A program made the position numbers and the translations under genes. From assembly GCA_009379825.1 (NCBI GenBank), contig WHTA01000008.1, positions 1 through 64,000 of the forward strand: 64,000 bases of DNA. Direction: 5' to 3'. The DNA is from Streptosporangiales bacterium. GTDB lineage: Bacteria; Actinomycetota; Actinomycetes; Streptosporangiales; WHST01. Positions 44,413 to 53,742 of the stretch are shown here, in pieces; position 1 is the stretch's first letter; each line of letters opens with the position of its first letter. Below the pieces are notes generated by a model, which was given only the letters and a program-made list of their open reading frames with translations, ran no database searches and was not told the origin of the DNA.

Positions 44413-45259
44413 GTGCGTAGTAGCTTGCGCGGCCGGTTCACCGAGATCGTCGCGGTCTCGTTCGGCATCCTCGGTCTGGTTACCGGTGCGATGTCGAACT
44501 CGGGGGACCCGTGCACCCCCATCACACCCTCGCCGACGGCCAGCGCCTCGGCGTCCGCGAGCGACACGCCGCCGGCGGACCCGTCGGCGGCACCGACAGA
44601 GAGTCTGCCGGGGGGTCAGCCAGGCGGCCGTCGAGCACAGCTGGGGCGAGTCCGTCGGCGGCGACGAGTTCGAGGGCGACGCCGTGGACAGCAAGAAGTG
44701 GGACGTGTACGACGGCCCTGGGCACGCCGGCAACGGGTGTCGCTGCCCCGACCAGGTCACGGTGACCGACGGCCACCTGACCATCGCCGGCGAGCCGAAC
44801 GGCGACAGCGGGGGCATGGCCTGGAAGCAGGGGCAGCAGTACGGCCGCTGGGAGGTGCGGATGCGCGTCAACCAGGAGGACCAGGGCGGCAACCCGTACC
44901 ACCCGGTGCTGATCCTGTGGCCGGACTCGAACGAGTGGCCGGAGGGCGGTGAGCTCGACTACGCCGAGGCCAACGCGGGCGAGAACAAGATGCAGGCGTT
45001 CCTGCACTACGGGGACGGCTCGGAGAACGGGGGCCAGCAGGAGTTCTCCACCGAGGCCGACCTGACCCAGTGGCACAACTACGCGTTCGAGTGGACGCCG
45101 GACGCCATGGTCGGCTACATCGACGGCAAGGAGTGGTTCCGTAGCGAGGACGACGTGGTGCAGCCACCTGGGCCGATGCACCAGACGATCCAGCTGGACA
45201 ACTTCTTCCCCGAGAACGGGCTCAACCCGGCCACCATGGACGTCGACTGGGTGCGCTGA
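44413..45259 (+). pseudogene. Secreted GH16-family glycoside hydrolase with a homopolymer frameshift
   Basis: GTG 44413 (AGGGG about 7 bases upstream) starts a membrane/signal segment (about residues 10-27) and a Ser/Ala/Pro-rich linker. A six-G run at 44610-44615 then breaks the frame: removing one G joins the linker to a GH16 domain. That domain has the catalytic ELDYAE signature (E-x-D-x-x-E), WEVRMRV, HPVLILWP and the terminal DVDWVR. Corrected length is about 281 residues. GH16 enzymes cut beta-1,3/1,4-glucans or galactans. It lies 86 bases after the SARP-glycosidase fusion. Confidence 0.8.
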
Positions 45260-45317
45260 TTCCTCCCCCACCTCGGACGGTCCCCGGTCAGATGCTGGCC
45301 GGGGACCGTCGTCGTAT

Positions 45318-45398
45318 GCCTCGCACATGCCGGATCACATACGGGCTTCTGCTTGCAGATGCGAGGCGATATTGGGGTATTGTCTGGCACATGCCGGA
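45318..45398 (+). promoter_or_regulatory. Repeat-rich control region of the molybdate operon
   Basis: An 8-base inverted repeat (GCCTCGCA at 45318-45325, TGCGAGGC at 45360-45367) and an 11-base direct repeat CACATGCCGGA (45324-45334 and 45388-45398, the latter spanning the start codon) lie ahead of the Mop-type gene. They are candidate autoregulatory sites. A TATTGT-like -10 (45378-45383) ends only 7 bases before the ATG and no Shine-Dalgarno is evident, so the transcript may be leaderless or nearly so. Confidence 0.45.
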
Positions 45399-45792
45399 CT
45401 ACCAGATCGGCCGCGCGGCGCAGCTGCTCGGCGTCAGCGCCGACACCCTGCGCCGCTGGATCGACGCCGGCCGGCTGGCCAGCAGCCGGGACGCCGCCGG
45501 CCGCAGGGTGATCGCCGGCGCGGACCTCGCCGCGTTCGCCGTGACCATCAGCGAGTCCGGTGAGCACCCGCTGGCCCGCCCGCGCACGTCGGCGCGGAAC
45601 ACCTTCCCCGGCCTGGTGACCCGTGTGCTGCGCGGCGACGTGATGGCGCAGGTGGAGGTCCAGGCCGGCGCCCACCGGGTGGTCTCGCTGCTGTCCACGG
45701 AGGCCGTCGACGAGCTCGGCCTCGAACCCGGCGTCGAGGCGATCGCCTGCGTCAAGGCCACCAACGTCACCGTGGAGGTACCGAGCTCGTGA
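45391..45792 (+). CDS. HTH-plus-molybdopterin-binding (Mop/TOBE) regulator
   Basis: A 133-residue protein. An excisionase/MerR-like HTH (about 1-50: IGRAAQLLGVSADTLRRWIDAGRL) is fused to a molbindin/TOBE domain (about 65-133: NTFPGLVTRVLRGDVMAQVEVQAG and GLEPGVEAIACVKATNVTVE). It is therefore a small ModE-like sensor that binds molybdate and probably represses the operon. Its stop overlaps the modA start (GTGA). Confidence 0.88.
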   Translation: MPDYQIGRAAQLLGVSADTLRRWIDAGRLASSRDAAGRRVIAGADLAAFAVTISESGEHPLARPRTSARNTFPGLVTRVLRGDVMAQVEVQAGAHRVVSLLSTEAVDELGLEPGVEAIACVKATNVTVEVPSS

Positions 45793-46559
45793 CTGCCCTA
45801 CGCACCCTGACCGCCGCGGCCACGACGCTTGCCCTGGCACTCGCGCTCGGCGGCTGCGGCGGTTCCGACGAGGCGGCGGCGAAGACGAAGCTCACGGTGC
45901 TCGCCGCCGCGTCGCTGACCAACGCGTTCGGCGAGCTGCGCACCGCGTACCAGCGCGAGCACCCCGACGTCGCCGTGCAGTTCTCGTTCGGCGGCTCGCA
46001 ACAGCTCGCCGCACAGGTGCGCGAGGGCTCCCCCGTAGACGTCATCGCGACCGCCGACGAACCGACCATGACCGGCATCAAGGAGTACGTCGGCAGCCGC
46101 AAGCCGTTCGCCACCAACCGGCTCGCCATCGTGGTGCCCGAGGACAACCCGAAGCAGGTGCGGACGCTCGCCGACCTCGGCCGCTCCGACGTCCGCGTCG
46201 TGCTCGCCGGCCCGACCGTGCCGGCCGGCAGGTACGCACGGCAGATCCTCGACCAGGCGGACGTCACCGTGCGACCGAAGAGCGAGCCGGCTGACGTCCG
46301 GCAGGTGCTCACGCCGCTGCGCCTCGGCGAGGCGGACGCCGGCGTCGTCTACGCCACCAACGTCACCGGGGCCGGCGGCTCGAAGCTCACCGCGGTGTCG
46401 ATCCCCGCGAAGCAGAACCTGATCGCGACCTACCCGGTGGCCACCGTCGACGACTCCGCGCATCCCCGCGAGGCGAAGCGGTTCGCCCGCTGGCTGCGGT
46501 CCGAGCAGGCGACGAAGGTGCTCACCGAGCACGGCTTCGGCGAACCGGGAACCACATGA
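45789..46559 (+). CDS. modA: Molybdate ABC transporter substrate-binding lipoprotein
   Basis: A 256-residue lipoprotein with lipobox LGGC (Cys23). The ModA fold is shown by LTVLAAASLTNAFGEL, FSFGGSQQLAAQVREGSPVDVIATAD and the DAGVVYATNV segment. It captures molybdate/tungstate for ModBC. GTG start overlaps the regulator stop by 4 bases. Confidence 0.93.
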   Translation: MTALRTLTAAATTLALALALGGCGGSDEAAAKTKLTVLAAASLTNAFGELRTAYQREHPDVAVQFSFGGSQQLAAQVREGSPVDVIATADEPTMTGIKEYVGSRKPFATNRLAIVVPEDNPKQVRTLADLGRSDVRVVLAGPTVPAGRYARQILDQADVTVRPKSEPADVRQVLTPLRLGEADAGVVYATNVTGAGGSKLTAVSIPAKQNLIATYPVATVDDSAHPREAKRFARWLRSEQATKVLTEHGFGEPGTT

Positions 46560-46583
46560 CGACCACCAGGATCGGTGCCCTAC

Positions 46584-46633
46584 CTTCCCCGGGCACAGGG
46601 GACTCTGCCCCGGACACAAAGAACTTGGGGAAG
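46584..46633 (+). promoter_or_regulatory. Nested hairpin in the modA-modB spacer
   Basis: The 79-base gap between modA and modB can fold into an outer stem (CTTCCCC 46584-46590 with GGGGAAG 46627-46633) and an inner stem (GGGCA 46591-46595 with TGCCC 46606-46610). The outer stem lies just before the modB start at 46639, so it could influence modB translation or set receptor-to-permease ratio. No known riboswitch pattern was recognised. Confidence 0.4.
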
Positions 46634-46638
46634 CCAGG

Positions 46639-47466
46639 GTGACCGCGCGCGCCTCGGCCGACGGAGCCGGTCGGCCGCGTGCCGCCAGGCCCCGGCCGCC
46701 GGCCACGCTGCTGGTGCCGGCGATCGCGGCCATGGCGTTCATCACGCTGCCGCTCGTCGGCCTGCTGCTGCGTACCCCGTGGTCGTCGCTGGGTTCGCTG
46801 CTCGCCAGCGCGGACGTACACAGTGCGCTCTGGCTGTCGGTGGAGTGCTCGTTCGCCGCGCTGGCACTGAGCCTGCTGCTCGGCGTGCCGCTGGCCTTCC
46901 TGCTGGCCCGCACCGACTTCCCCGGCAAGGCCGTGGTGCGTGCGCTCGTCACGCTGCCGCTCGTGCTGCCGCCGGTCGCCGGCGGCGTCGCGCTGCTGCT
47001 GGCGTTCGGCAGCAACGGCATCGTCGGGGACGCCCTGGGCGCACTGCAGGTGCAGCTGCCGTTCACGACGGCGGGCGCTGTGCTCGCGGAGACGTTCGTC
47101 GCGCTGCCGTTCCTCGTGCTGTCGGTGGAAGGCGCGCTGGCCGGCCTGGACCAGGAGCACGAGGACGTCGCCGCCACGCTCGGCGCACGGCCGCTGCGGG
47201 TGTTCCTCACCGTCACCGTGCCACTGGTCGGTCCTGGCATCGCGGCGGGCGCGGCGCTGGCGTGGGCCCGCGCACTCGGCGAGTTCGGCGCGACCATCAC
47301 GTTCGCCGGCAACCTGCCTGGCTCCACGCAGACGCTGCCACTCGCCGTCTACGTGCTCCTGCAGGACGACCCGGACGCCGCCATCGCGCTGAGCCTGCTG
47401 CTGCTCGCCGTGTCGCTCGCGGTGCTCGTGCTGCTGCGCGGCCGCTGGTTGGGGCGCACGTCATGA
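46639..47466 (+). CDS. modB: Molybdate ABC transporter permease
   Basis: A 275-residue permease with five to six helices, the LTLPLVLPPVAGG-like segment near residue 105 and the ATPase-docking loop EDVAATLGARPLRVFLTVTVP near 175. The first 22 residues are basic and Pro/Ala-rich. The stop overlaps modC (ATGA). Confidence 0.92.
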   Translation: MTARASADGAGRPRAARPRPPATLLVPAIAAMAFITLPLVGLLLRTPWSSLGSLLASADVHSALWLSVECSFAALALSLLLGVPLAFLLARTDFPGKAVVRALVTLPLVLPPVAGGVALLLAFGSNGIVGDALGALQVQLPFTTAGAVLAETFVALPFLVLSVEGALAGLDQEHEDVAATLGARPLRVFLTVTVPLVGPGIAAGAALAWARALGEFGATITFAGNLPGSTQTLPLAVYVLLQDDPDAAIALSLLLLAVSLAVLVLLRGRWLGRTS

Positions 47467-48494
47467 GTCACCTGGACACCAGGGTCAGGGCCGGGCCGGT
47501 GGACGTCACCCTCACCGGCGAGCGGGGCGAGACCGTCGCGGTGCTCGGCCCGAACGGCGCCGGCAAGACGACGCTGCTGCGCGCGCTCGCCGGCCTGGTG
47601 CGGCTCGACGACGGCTGGATCCGGCTGGCAGGCAACGACATCGCGCGGCTGGCCGCGCACGACCGGCGGGTCGGGCTGGTGCCGCAGCGGCACGCCCTGC
47701 TGCCGCACCTGAGTGTGCGCGCCAACGTCGGCTACGGGCTACGGTCGCGTCGCGTCGGCCGGCGGGCCGCGCGGGAGCGCGCCGACGACTGGCTCGACCG
47801 CCTGGACGTGGCCGCGCTGGCGAACCGGAAACCCGCGACGCTCTCCGGCGGGCAGTCGCAGCGCGTCGCGCTCGCCCGCGCCCTGGCGACGGAGCCTGAG
47901 CTGCTGCTGCTCGACGAGCCGCTCGCCGCAGTCGACGCGGAAGCCACCGTCGCACTGCGGCGGACGCTGCGCGAGCACCTCGGCCGGTTCGACGGCACCT
48001 GCCTGCTCGTCACGCACGACCCGGTGGAGGCGGTGACGCTGGCGGACCGGCTCGTCGTGGTGGAACGTGGCGCCGTGGTCCAGGTGGGCGGCCCCGCCGA
48101 GGTCATGCAGCAGCCCAGGTCGCCGTGGATCGCGCGGATGCTCGGGCTGAACGCGCACGAGGGCACGATGGCCGACGGCGCCGTGCAGCTGGTCGACGGC
48201 GGCACGCTCGTCGCTGCGGACCCGCCGCCCGACGGCACCGAGGTGCTCGCGACCGTGTCGCCAGAGTCGGTAGCGCTCTACCCGACCAAGCCGGACGGCA
48301 GCCCGCGCAACACCTGGCAGGGCACCGTCGGCGAGGTCTCCGCCGTCGGCGGCCGGGTGCGCGTGCACGTCCACGGCGCGCCCGACATCGTCGCCGAGGT
48401 GACGCCAGCCGCCGCGGCGACGCTCGGGCTGGCCGCCGGCGCGACGATCTGGCTCAGCGTCAAGGCCACCGAGGTACGTCTCACCCCACTGTGA
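47463..48494 (+). CDS. modC: Molybdate ABC transporter ATPase
   Basis: A 343-residue ATPase with Walker A GPNGAGKTT (about 29-37), signature LSGGQSQR, Walker B LLLLDEP and H-loop LVTHD, then a C-terminal TOBE/Mop-like domain (about 285-343, NTWQGTVGEVSAVGGRVRV). The C-terminal domain may bind molybdate for feedback inhibition, as in some archaeal ModC proteins. Last gene of the mod operon. Confidence 0.92.
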   Translation: MSHLDTRVRAGPVDVTLTGERGETVAVLGPNGAGKTTLLRALAGLVRLDDGWIRLAGNDIARLAAHDRRVGLVPQRHALLPHLSVRANVGYGLRSRRVGRRAARERADDWLDRLDVAALANRKPATLSGGQSQRVALARALATEPELLLLDEPLAAVDAEATVALRRTLREHLGRFDGTCLLVTHDPVEAVTLADRLVVVERGAVVQVGGPAEVMQQPRSPWIARMLGLNAHEGTMADGAVQLVDGGTLVAADPPPDGTEVLATVSPESVALYPTKPDGSPRNTWQGTVGEVSAVGGRVRVHVHGAPDIVAEVTPAAAATLGLAAGATIWLSVKATEVRLTPL

Positions 48495-48574
48495 CGATGA
48501 CGTCGCCGGACGCATCTGGGGAGCCTGCCGGGTAGCGGAGCACTAGGCTGGCGACAACGACGAGGGAGCAGAAC

Positions 48575-49618
48575 ATGACGGATGCGCACCCCACGGCCGG
48601 CACCGACGCGCCACCGGCCGACTCGACGAAGGCACCGGACCGCAACCTGGCCATGGAGCTTGTCCGGGTCACCGAGGCCGCCGCCATGGCGGCCGGCCGG
48701 TGGGTGGGCCGCGGCGACAAGAACGGCGCGGACGGCGCGGCGGTCAACGCCATGCGGCAGCTCGTCGGCACCGTGTCGATGTCCGGCGTCGTCGTCATCG
48801 GCGAGGGCGAGAAGGACCATGCGCCGATGCTGTACAACGGCGAGGAGGTCGGCAACGGTACCGGCCCGGGATGTGACGTGGCCGTCGACCCGATCGACGG
48901 CACCCGGCTGACGGCGATGGCGATGAGCAACGCGCTCTCGGTCATCGCGGTGTCCGAGCGTGGCTCGATGTACGACCCGTCCGCGGTGTTCTACATGGAC
49001 AAGCTGGTCACCGGCACGGAGGCGGCCGACCGGGTGGACATCGAAGCACCGGTGCGGCACAACGTGCAGGTGGTCGCCGACGCCAAGGGCGGCACACCGG
49101 AGGACGTCACCGTCGTCGTGCTTGACCGACCGCGGCACGAGAACCTGGTGAAGGAGATCCGCGAGGCCGGCGCGAGGATCAAGTTCATCACCGACGGCGA
49201 CGTGGCCGGCTCGATCATGGCGGCCCGGCCGGACACCGGCGTCGACCTGTTGCTCGGCGTAGGCGGCACGCCCGAGGGCATCATCACCGCGGCGGCGATC
49301 TCCTGCCTCGGCGGCGTCGTGCAGGGCAAGCTGTGGCCGAAGGAAGACGCCGAGCGCCAGCGCGCAGTCGACGCCGGCCTCGACCCGGACCAGGTGCTGA
49401 CCACCGAGGAGCTGGTCGCGTCGGACGACGTCTTCTTCGCCGCCACCGGCATCACCGACGGCGAGCTGCTCCGCGGCGTCCGCTACCAGCCGGGCGGCGC
49501 GAGCACGCACTCGCTGGTGATGCGTTCGCGCAGCGGCACGGTGCGGCTGATCGAGAGCGAGCACCGCCTCACCAAGCTGCGCGCCTACAGCATGGTCGAC
49601 TTCGAACGCCCCCGCTGA
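48575..49618 (+). CDS. glpX: Class II fructose-1,6-bisphosphatase
   Basis: A 347-residue phosphatase of gluconeogenesis. The metal/substrate motifs are [18 protein letters not shown] (near residue 76), DPIDGT (near 105) and DGDVAGSI, and GVGGTPEG. The first ~20 residues are a non-conserved polar extension. In mycobacteria and many actinomycetes GlpX is the main FBPase. With pckG at 58-60 kb it supports growth on TCA-cycle carbon. Confidence 0.95.
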   Translation: MTDAHPTAGTDAPPADSTKAPDRNLAMELVRVTEAAAMAAGRWVGRGDKNGADGAAVNAMRQLVGTVSMSGVVVIGEGEKDHAPMLYNGEEVGNGTGPGCDVAVDPIDGTRLTAMAMSNALSVIAVSERGSMYDPSAVFYMDKLVTGTEAADRVDIEAPVRHNVQVVADAKGGTPEDVTVVVLDRPRHENLVKEIREAGARIKFITDGDVAGSIMAARPDTGVDLLLGVGGTPEGIITAAAISCLGGVVQGKLWPKEDAERQRAVDAGLDPDQVLTTEELVASDDVFFAATGITDGELLRGVRYQPGGASTHSLVMRSRSGTVRLIESEHRLTKLRAYSMVDFERPR

Positions 49619-49627
49619 GCACTCCTC

Positions 49628-50029
49628 ATGCCGCTCGGCCACCTCGGCGTCAACGTCCCCGACCTGCCGCGGGCGAAGGCGTACTACGACGACCTGATGC
49701 CGCTTGTGGCGTACGCACCGTTCTTCGCCACCGACGACCAGGTCAGCTACCGGCCGGCGGACGACAAGCCGGGCACGTACGTCTTCCTGTACCAGGCGCA
49801 GGAACCTGGCGCGTACTCCCGGCACCGCGCCGGCCTGCAGCACCTCGCTTTCATGGTGCAGTCGCGCGCGGCCGTCCATGACGTGCACCGCTGGGCGGTG
49901 GCGCAGGGCGCGGAGATCGTGCACGAGCCGCGCGAGTTCCCCGAGTACCACCCGGGCTACTACGCCACCTTCTGGCTCGACCCGCACGGCTTCCTGCTCG
50001 AGGTGGTCTGCCACCGCGAGCCGTCGTAG
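49628..50029 (+). CDS. VOC-family (glyoxalase/bleomycin-resistance fold) protein
   Basis: A 133-residue VOC protein: GHLGVNVPDLPRAKAYYDDLM, the GLQHLAFMV strand and the C-terminal FWLDPHGFLLEVV, with likely metal ligands His (residue 5), His (about 73) and Glu (about 127). It starts 9 bases after glpX and may share its transcript. Substrate unknown. Confidence 0.85.
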   Translation: MPLGHLGVNVPDLPRAKAYYDDLMPLVAYAPFFATDDQVSYRPADDKPGTYVFLYQAQEPGAYSRHRAGLQHLAFMVQSRAAVHDVHRWAVAQGAEIVHEPREFPEYHPGYYATFWLDPHGFLLEVVCHREPS

Positions 50030-50037
50030 CCCCGGGC

Positions 50038-50595
50038 TCAGCCGACGGTGCGGACGGTGATCTGCCCTACGCCGCGGGCGCGGACGACCAGGTGGAAGCG
50101 CGGGTTGCGGTCGGTCTTGCGCGTCCGTATCTTGCGCAGGCCGACCAGGCCGCCGCAGTGCACGCTCACCCGCACCGAGCGTGGCACCAGCATCCGCACC
50201 GCGCCGCCGAGGCACAGCGCCGAGACGACGGTGGAGTTCGCGGCGAACATGGCGTCGGTGAAGTCGAGGGTGACCGTGCCGCCGACAGCGCTCGTCGCCA
50301 GCTCGGCCGGCACCACCCAGCGGCCGGTACGGTCACGGCGGCCGAACGCCACGCCGACCATGCGGTCGTCGAGATCCGGCAGGCCGGCGGCCGCCGGCCC
50401 GTTCGGCAGGTCGTGGAGCAGGTCGGCCAGCTCACCGAGCGTCCGCGCGGCATACGCGGCTTTTATCCGCTCGTCGTGCTCCTCAGTGCACAGCCGCCCC
50501 TCGGCGGCCGCGGTGGTCAGGACGTCGACGACGCCCTCCCGGTCGGCGTCGGACGCACGCAGGTCTCGGGGGCGGGTTCCGGCACGTTGGTCCAC
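50038..50595 (-). CDS. DUF1707-domain protein
   Basis: A 185-residue protein. The DUF1707 motif is at about 11-62: LRASDADREGVVDVL, GRLCTEEHDERIKAAYAARTLGELADLLHDLP in sections. The second half (about 85-185) is beta-rich with VTLDFTDAMF and LCLGGAVRMLVP and resembles the LiaF/DUF2154 toast-rack domain. Such proteins are common envelope-stress-associated proteins in actinomycetes; the function is unproven. GTG start at 50595. Confidence 0.82.
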   Translation of the reverse strand: MDQRAGTRPRDLRASDADREGVVDVLTTAAAEGRLCTEEHDERIKAAYAARTLGELADLLHDLPNGPAAAGLPDLDDRMVGVAFGRRDRTGRWVVPAELATSAVGGTVTLDFTDAMFAANSTVVSALCLGGAVRMLVPRSVRVSVHCGGLVGLRKIRTRKTDRNPRFHLVVRARGVGQITVRTVG

Positions 50596-50733
50596 AGCGA
50601 AACGATACGCCGAGCGCAGCGCGCCTACGACGCGTAGGACTTCGGTGACGCCGACCGGGATGAAGCCGACAATACGGTGCGTCAGCGGAAGCCGCTTACC
50701 GTCCCGTTACCCGGTCGCTGGCAGACTGCCTCC

Positions 50734-51537
50734 ATGAGTTCCCTCAGTGAGCACAGGTCACCGAACCTGTCCCATGTGACGGGGTACATCGAATCGCTGC
50801 TTTACGAAGGCCAGCTCTTGCTGCTCGCGGCCGAGCGAGTAGGTCTCGACAACCCGGTGCCTACCTGCCCCAACTGGCGGATGCGCGACCTCCTGCAACA
50901 CCTCGGTGGCGTACACCGCTGGGCGACGACGCACGTCGCCGGCCGGCGCACGAGAATGCTCCCGGAGAACGAGGAGCCGGCCATCATGAAGACGTGGCCG
51001 CACGACCCGGCCGACCAGGACGGCCTGCTCGGCTGGGTCAAGGACGGCTACACGTCCCTCGTCCACGCCCTCCGCAACGCCGACCCCGAGCTGGAGTGTT
51101 GGCGGTTCCTGCCGGCCGCCTCCGGCACCTCGTTCTGGGCGCGGCGGCAGGCCCACGAGACGGCGATCCACCGCGCGGACGCGGAGGCGGCGGTCGGGTT
51201 GATCACGCCGTTCGGGTCCGGCCACGCCGCCGACGGCATCGACGAGCTGCTGCGCGGCTTCTTCGGCCGCTCCGCCTCGAAGCTGCAGTCGAACGCCGTG
51301 CACACCATGGCCCTGGTGCCGACCGACGCGGAGACCGGCTGGCACTTGACCATCGGCCCGCAACGACTCGACGTGACCGACCCGAACTTCGCCACCGCCG
51401 GCTGCACGGTCCGCGCGACCACGTCGGACCTCTACCTGCTGCTGTGGAACCGGATCGGCTGGGAGTACCTGGACGTACAGGGCGACCAGACGGCGCTGCA
51501 CTTCTGGCGGGAGCACGCCACCGTCGAGTGGAGCTGA
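50734..51537 (+). CDS. Maleylpyruvate isomerase-family (mycothiol/DinB-like) protein
   Basis: A 267-residue protein of the mycothiol-dependent maleylpyruvate isomerase N-terminal family. Landmarks are VPTCPNWRMRDLLQHLGGVHRWA (residues about 42-64, one metal His) and RRQAHETAIHRADAE (about 143-157, remaining His ligands). These enzymes use a metal centre and often mycothiol as cofactor, which fits the mshB gene in the window. Actual substrate unknown. ATG 50734 is chosen over an upstream in-frame GTG. Confidence 0.82.
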   Translation: MSSLSEHRSPNLSHVTGYIESLLYEGQLLLLAAERVGLDNPVPTCPNWRMRDLLQHLGGVHRWATTHVAGRRTRMLPENEEPAIMKTWPHDPADQDGLLGWVKDGYTSLVHALRNADPELECWRFLPAASGTSFWARRQAHETAIHRADAEAAVGLITPFGSGHAADGIDELLRGFFGRSASKLQSNAVHTMALVPTDAETGWHLTIGPQRLDVTDPNFATAGCTVRATTSDLYLLLWNRIGWEYLDVQGDQTALHFWREHATVEWS

Positions 51538-51549
51538 CCGCGCAGGACG

Positions 51550-52218
51550 TCAGCCGGCACGGCGGTAGTGCAGCACGACCACGCCGTCGAGCTGCTCGGT
51601 GGCGACGAGGGTGAAGTGCCGCGGGCGGCCCGTCGCGCCCGCGAACCGCGGCGCCGCAGGGTCGCCGACCAGCAGCGGCGCGATCGCCAGCCGCAGCTCG
51701 TCGACCAGGTCCGCGGCGAGGAACGCGGCCTGCACCTGGCTGCCGCCCTCCACGAGCAGCCGCCGTATCCCGCGGCCGGCGAGGTCGGCCAGCACGGCCG
51801 CTGGCGACGGCTCGGCCATACCGACGACCTCGGCGAGCCCGCCGAGCTCTGCCCGCAACTCCGCCACCGCCGGGCCGGTGCCGTACACCAGCTTGGCCGC
51901 CTCGCCGACGGTGAAGAACCGCGCCGTGGGCGCGAGCCCACCGCCGCCGGTCAGCGTGACCTTCGCCGGGTCACCCGGCTCGCCGCGCGCCACCCTGGCG
52001 GCCCGCCGCGCCGCGGACCGCAGCACCAGCCGCGGGTCGTCCGCACGGACGGTGCCCGCGCCCACCAGGATCGCGTCGCAGCCGGCACGCAGCTCGTCGA
52101 CCTCGTCGAGGTCGGCGGCGTTCGACAGCACCAGCCGGGTGTCGCTCGTGTCGTCGATGCAGCCGTCGACCGACATCGCGACGGACAGCACGACGTGCGG
52201 ACGTGGGGACCCGGTCAC
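51550..52218 (-). CDS. RibD C-terminal-type pyrimidine/dihydrofolate reductase
   Basis: A 222-residue protein of the RibD_C (DHFR-like) fold. It starts with [17 protein letters not shown] and shows the NADPH-binding [14 protein letters not shown] and the C-terminal [16 protein letters not shown]. Stand-alone RibD_C proteins can reduce the ribosylaminopyrimidine in riboflavin synthesis or act as alternative dihydrofolate reductases. No deaminase domain is fused. The GTG at 52218 is the likely start, with another in-frame GTG at 52266; neither has a good ribosome site. Confidence 0.82.
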   Translation of the reverse strand: MTGSPRPHVVLSVAMSVDGCIDDTSDTRLVLSNAADLDEVDELRAGCDAILVGAGTVRADDPRLVLRSAARRAARVARGEPGDPAKVTLTGGGGLAPTARFFTVGEAAKLVYGTGPAVAELRAELGGLAEVVGMAEPSPAAVLADLAGRGIRRLLVEGGSQVQAAFLAADLVDELRLAIAPLLVGDPAAPRFAGATGRPRHFTLVATEQLDGVVVLHYRRAG

Positions 52219-52286
52219 GAGCGGAGTGTCCCATGTCACCGCGACCCACGGTTGCCCGGTTACCACACTCGACTAACCTCACCTGC

Positions 52287-53681
52287 ATGAGCGAGCAGCA
52301 GGAATACCGCGTCGAACACGACTCGATGGGCGAAGTGCGAGTGCCGGTGCACGCGAAGTGGCGCGCACAGACCCAGCGGGCCGTGGAGAACTTTCCCATC
52401 TCCGGCCAGCGGATCGAGAGCGCGAACATCGAGGCACTCGCGCGGATCAAGGCGGCTGCCGCGAAGGTGAACGCCGAGCTCGGCGTCATCGACGACGACA
52501 TCGCAGGCGCGATCCGCGCCGCCGCCGACGAGGTCGCGACCGGCAGCTACGACGAGCACTTCCCGATCGACGTGTTCCAGACCGGGTCAGGCACCTCGAG
52601 CAACATGAACACCAACGAGGTCATCGCGACGCTGGCCACCGAGCAGCTCGGCCGCGACGTCCACCCGAACGACCACGTGAACGCGTCGCAGTCGTCCAAC
52701 GACACGTATCCGTCGTCCATCCACATCGCCGCCACCAGCGCGGTGACCCACGACCTGCTCCCGGCGCTCGACCACCTGGCCGGCTCGCTGGAGCGCAAGG
52801 CCGAGGAGTTCGCCGAGGTGGTGAAGTCCGGCCGCACGCACCTGATGGACGCCACGCCGGTGACGCTCGGCCAGGAGTTCGGCGGCTACGCCGCCCAGGT
52901 GCGCTACGCGGCGGAGCGGCTGAACGCGTCCCTGCCCAGGCTGGCCGAGCTGCCGCTCGGCGGCACCGCCGTAGGCACCGGCATCAACACCCCGCCCGGC
53001 TTCTCCGCGAAGGTGATCGCGGAGATCGCCGACGTCACCGGGCTGCCGCTGACCGAGGCGCGCAACCACTTCGAGGCGCAGGGCTCCCGCGACGGCCTGG
53101 TCGAGACCAGCGGCCAGCTGCGCACCTACGCCACCAGCCTGTACAAGATCGCCAACGACATCCGCTGGATGGGCTCCGGGCCACGTACCGGCCTCGGCGA
53201 GCTCGCCATCCCCGACCTGCAGCCGGGGTCTTCGATCATGCCGGGCAAGGTCAACCCGGTGATCTGCGAGTCGGTGCGCCAGGTCTGCGCGCAGGTGGTC
53301 GGCAACGACGCGACCATTGCGTTCTCCGGCACGCAGGGCGACTTCGAGCTCAACGTGATGCTCCCTGTGATGGCCAGGAACCTGCTGGAGTCGATCCGGT
53401 TGCTGGCGAACGCGTCCAACCTGCTCGCCGACCGCTGCGTCGACGGGCTGGAGGCGAACGTCGAGCGCTGCCGCGAGTACGCCGAGTCGTCGCCGTCCAT
53501 CGTGACCCCGCTGAACCGTTACGTCGGCTACGAGAACGCGGCGAAGATCGTCAAGCAGTCGATGGCCGAGCGGAAGACCATCCGCGAGGTCGTGCTCGAG
53601 TCCGGCTACGTCGAGCAGGGCGCGCTCACCCACGAGCAGCTCGACCAGGGGCTCGACGTGCTGCGCATGACGCACCCCTGA
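52287..53681 (+). CDS. fumC: Class II fumarate hydratase
   Basis: A 464-residue fumarase interconverting fumarate and malate. Family marks are the substrate-binding [36 protein letters not shown] (catalytic His region) and the lyase signature [11 protein letters not shown] near residue 315. It is iron-independent and acts after SDH. It is divergent from the RibD_C gene and converges on the VIT-like transporter. Confidence 0.96.
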   Translation: MSEQQEYRVEHDSMGEVRVPVHAKWRAQTQRAVENFPISGQRIESANIEALARIKAAAAKVNAELGVIDDDIAGAIRAAADEVATGSYDEHFPIDVFQTGSGTSSNMNTNEVIATLATEQLGRDVHPNDHVNASQSSNDTYPSSIHIAATSAVTHDLLPALDHLAGSLERKAEEFAEVVKSGRTHLMDATPVTLGQEFGGYAAQVRYAAERLNASLPRLAELPLGGTAVGTGINTPPGFSAKVIAEIADVTGLPLTEARNHFEAQGSRDGLVETSGQLRTYATSLYKIANDIRWMGSGPRTGLGELAIPDLQPGSSIMPGKVNPVICESVRQVCAQVVGNDATIAFSGTQGDFELNVMLPVMARNLLESIRLLANASNLLADRCVDGLEANVERCREYAESSPSIVTPLNRYVGYENAAKIVKQSMAERKTIREVVLESGYVEQGALTHEQLDQGLDVLRMTHP

Positions 53682-53742
53682 CACCGCACGCAGCCACATA
53701 CAACCGCCTTGGGCGGCCGCAGGGGCTAGATCTGCTTACTCG

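Noticed and set aside
46560-46638. Molybdenum-cofactor riboswitch
   Set aside because: The spacer is too short and lacks the known multi-stem architecture; only simple nested hairpins are seen.
48278-50215. 645-codon minus-strand frame over glpX
   Set aside because: Antisense shadow of a clear class II FBPase gene; composition is low-complexity.
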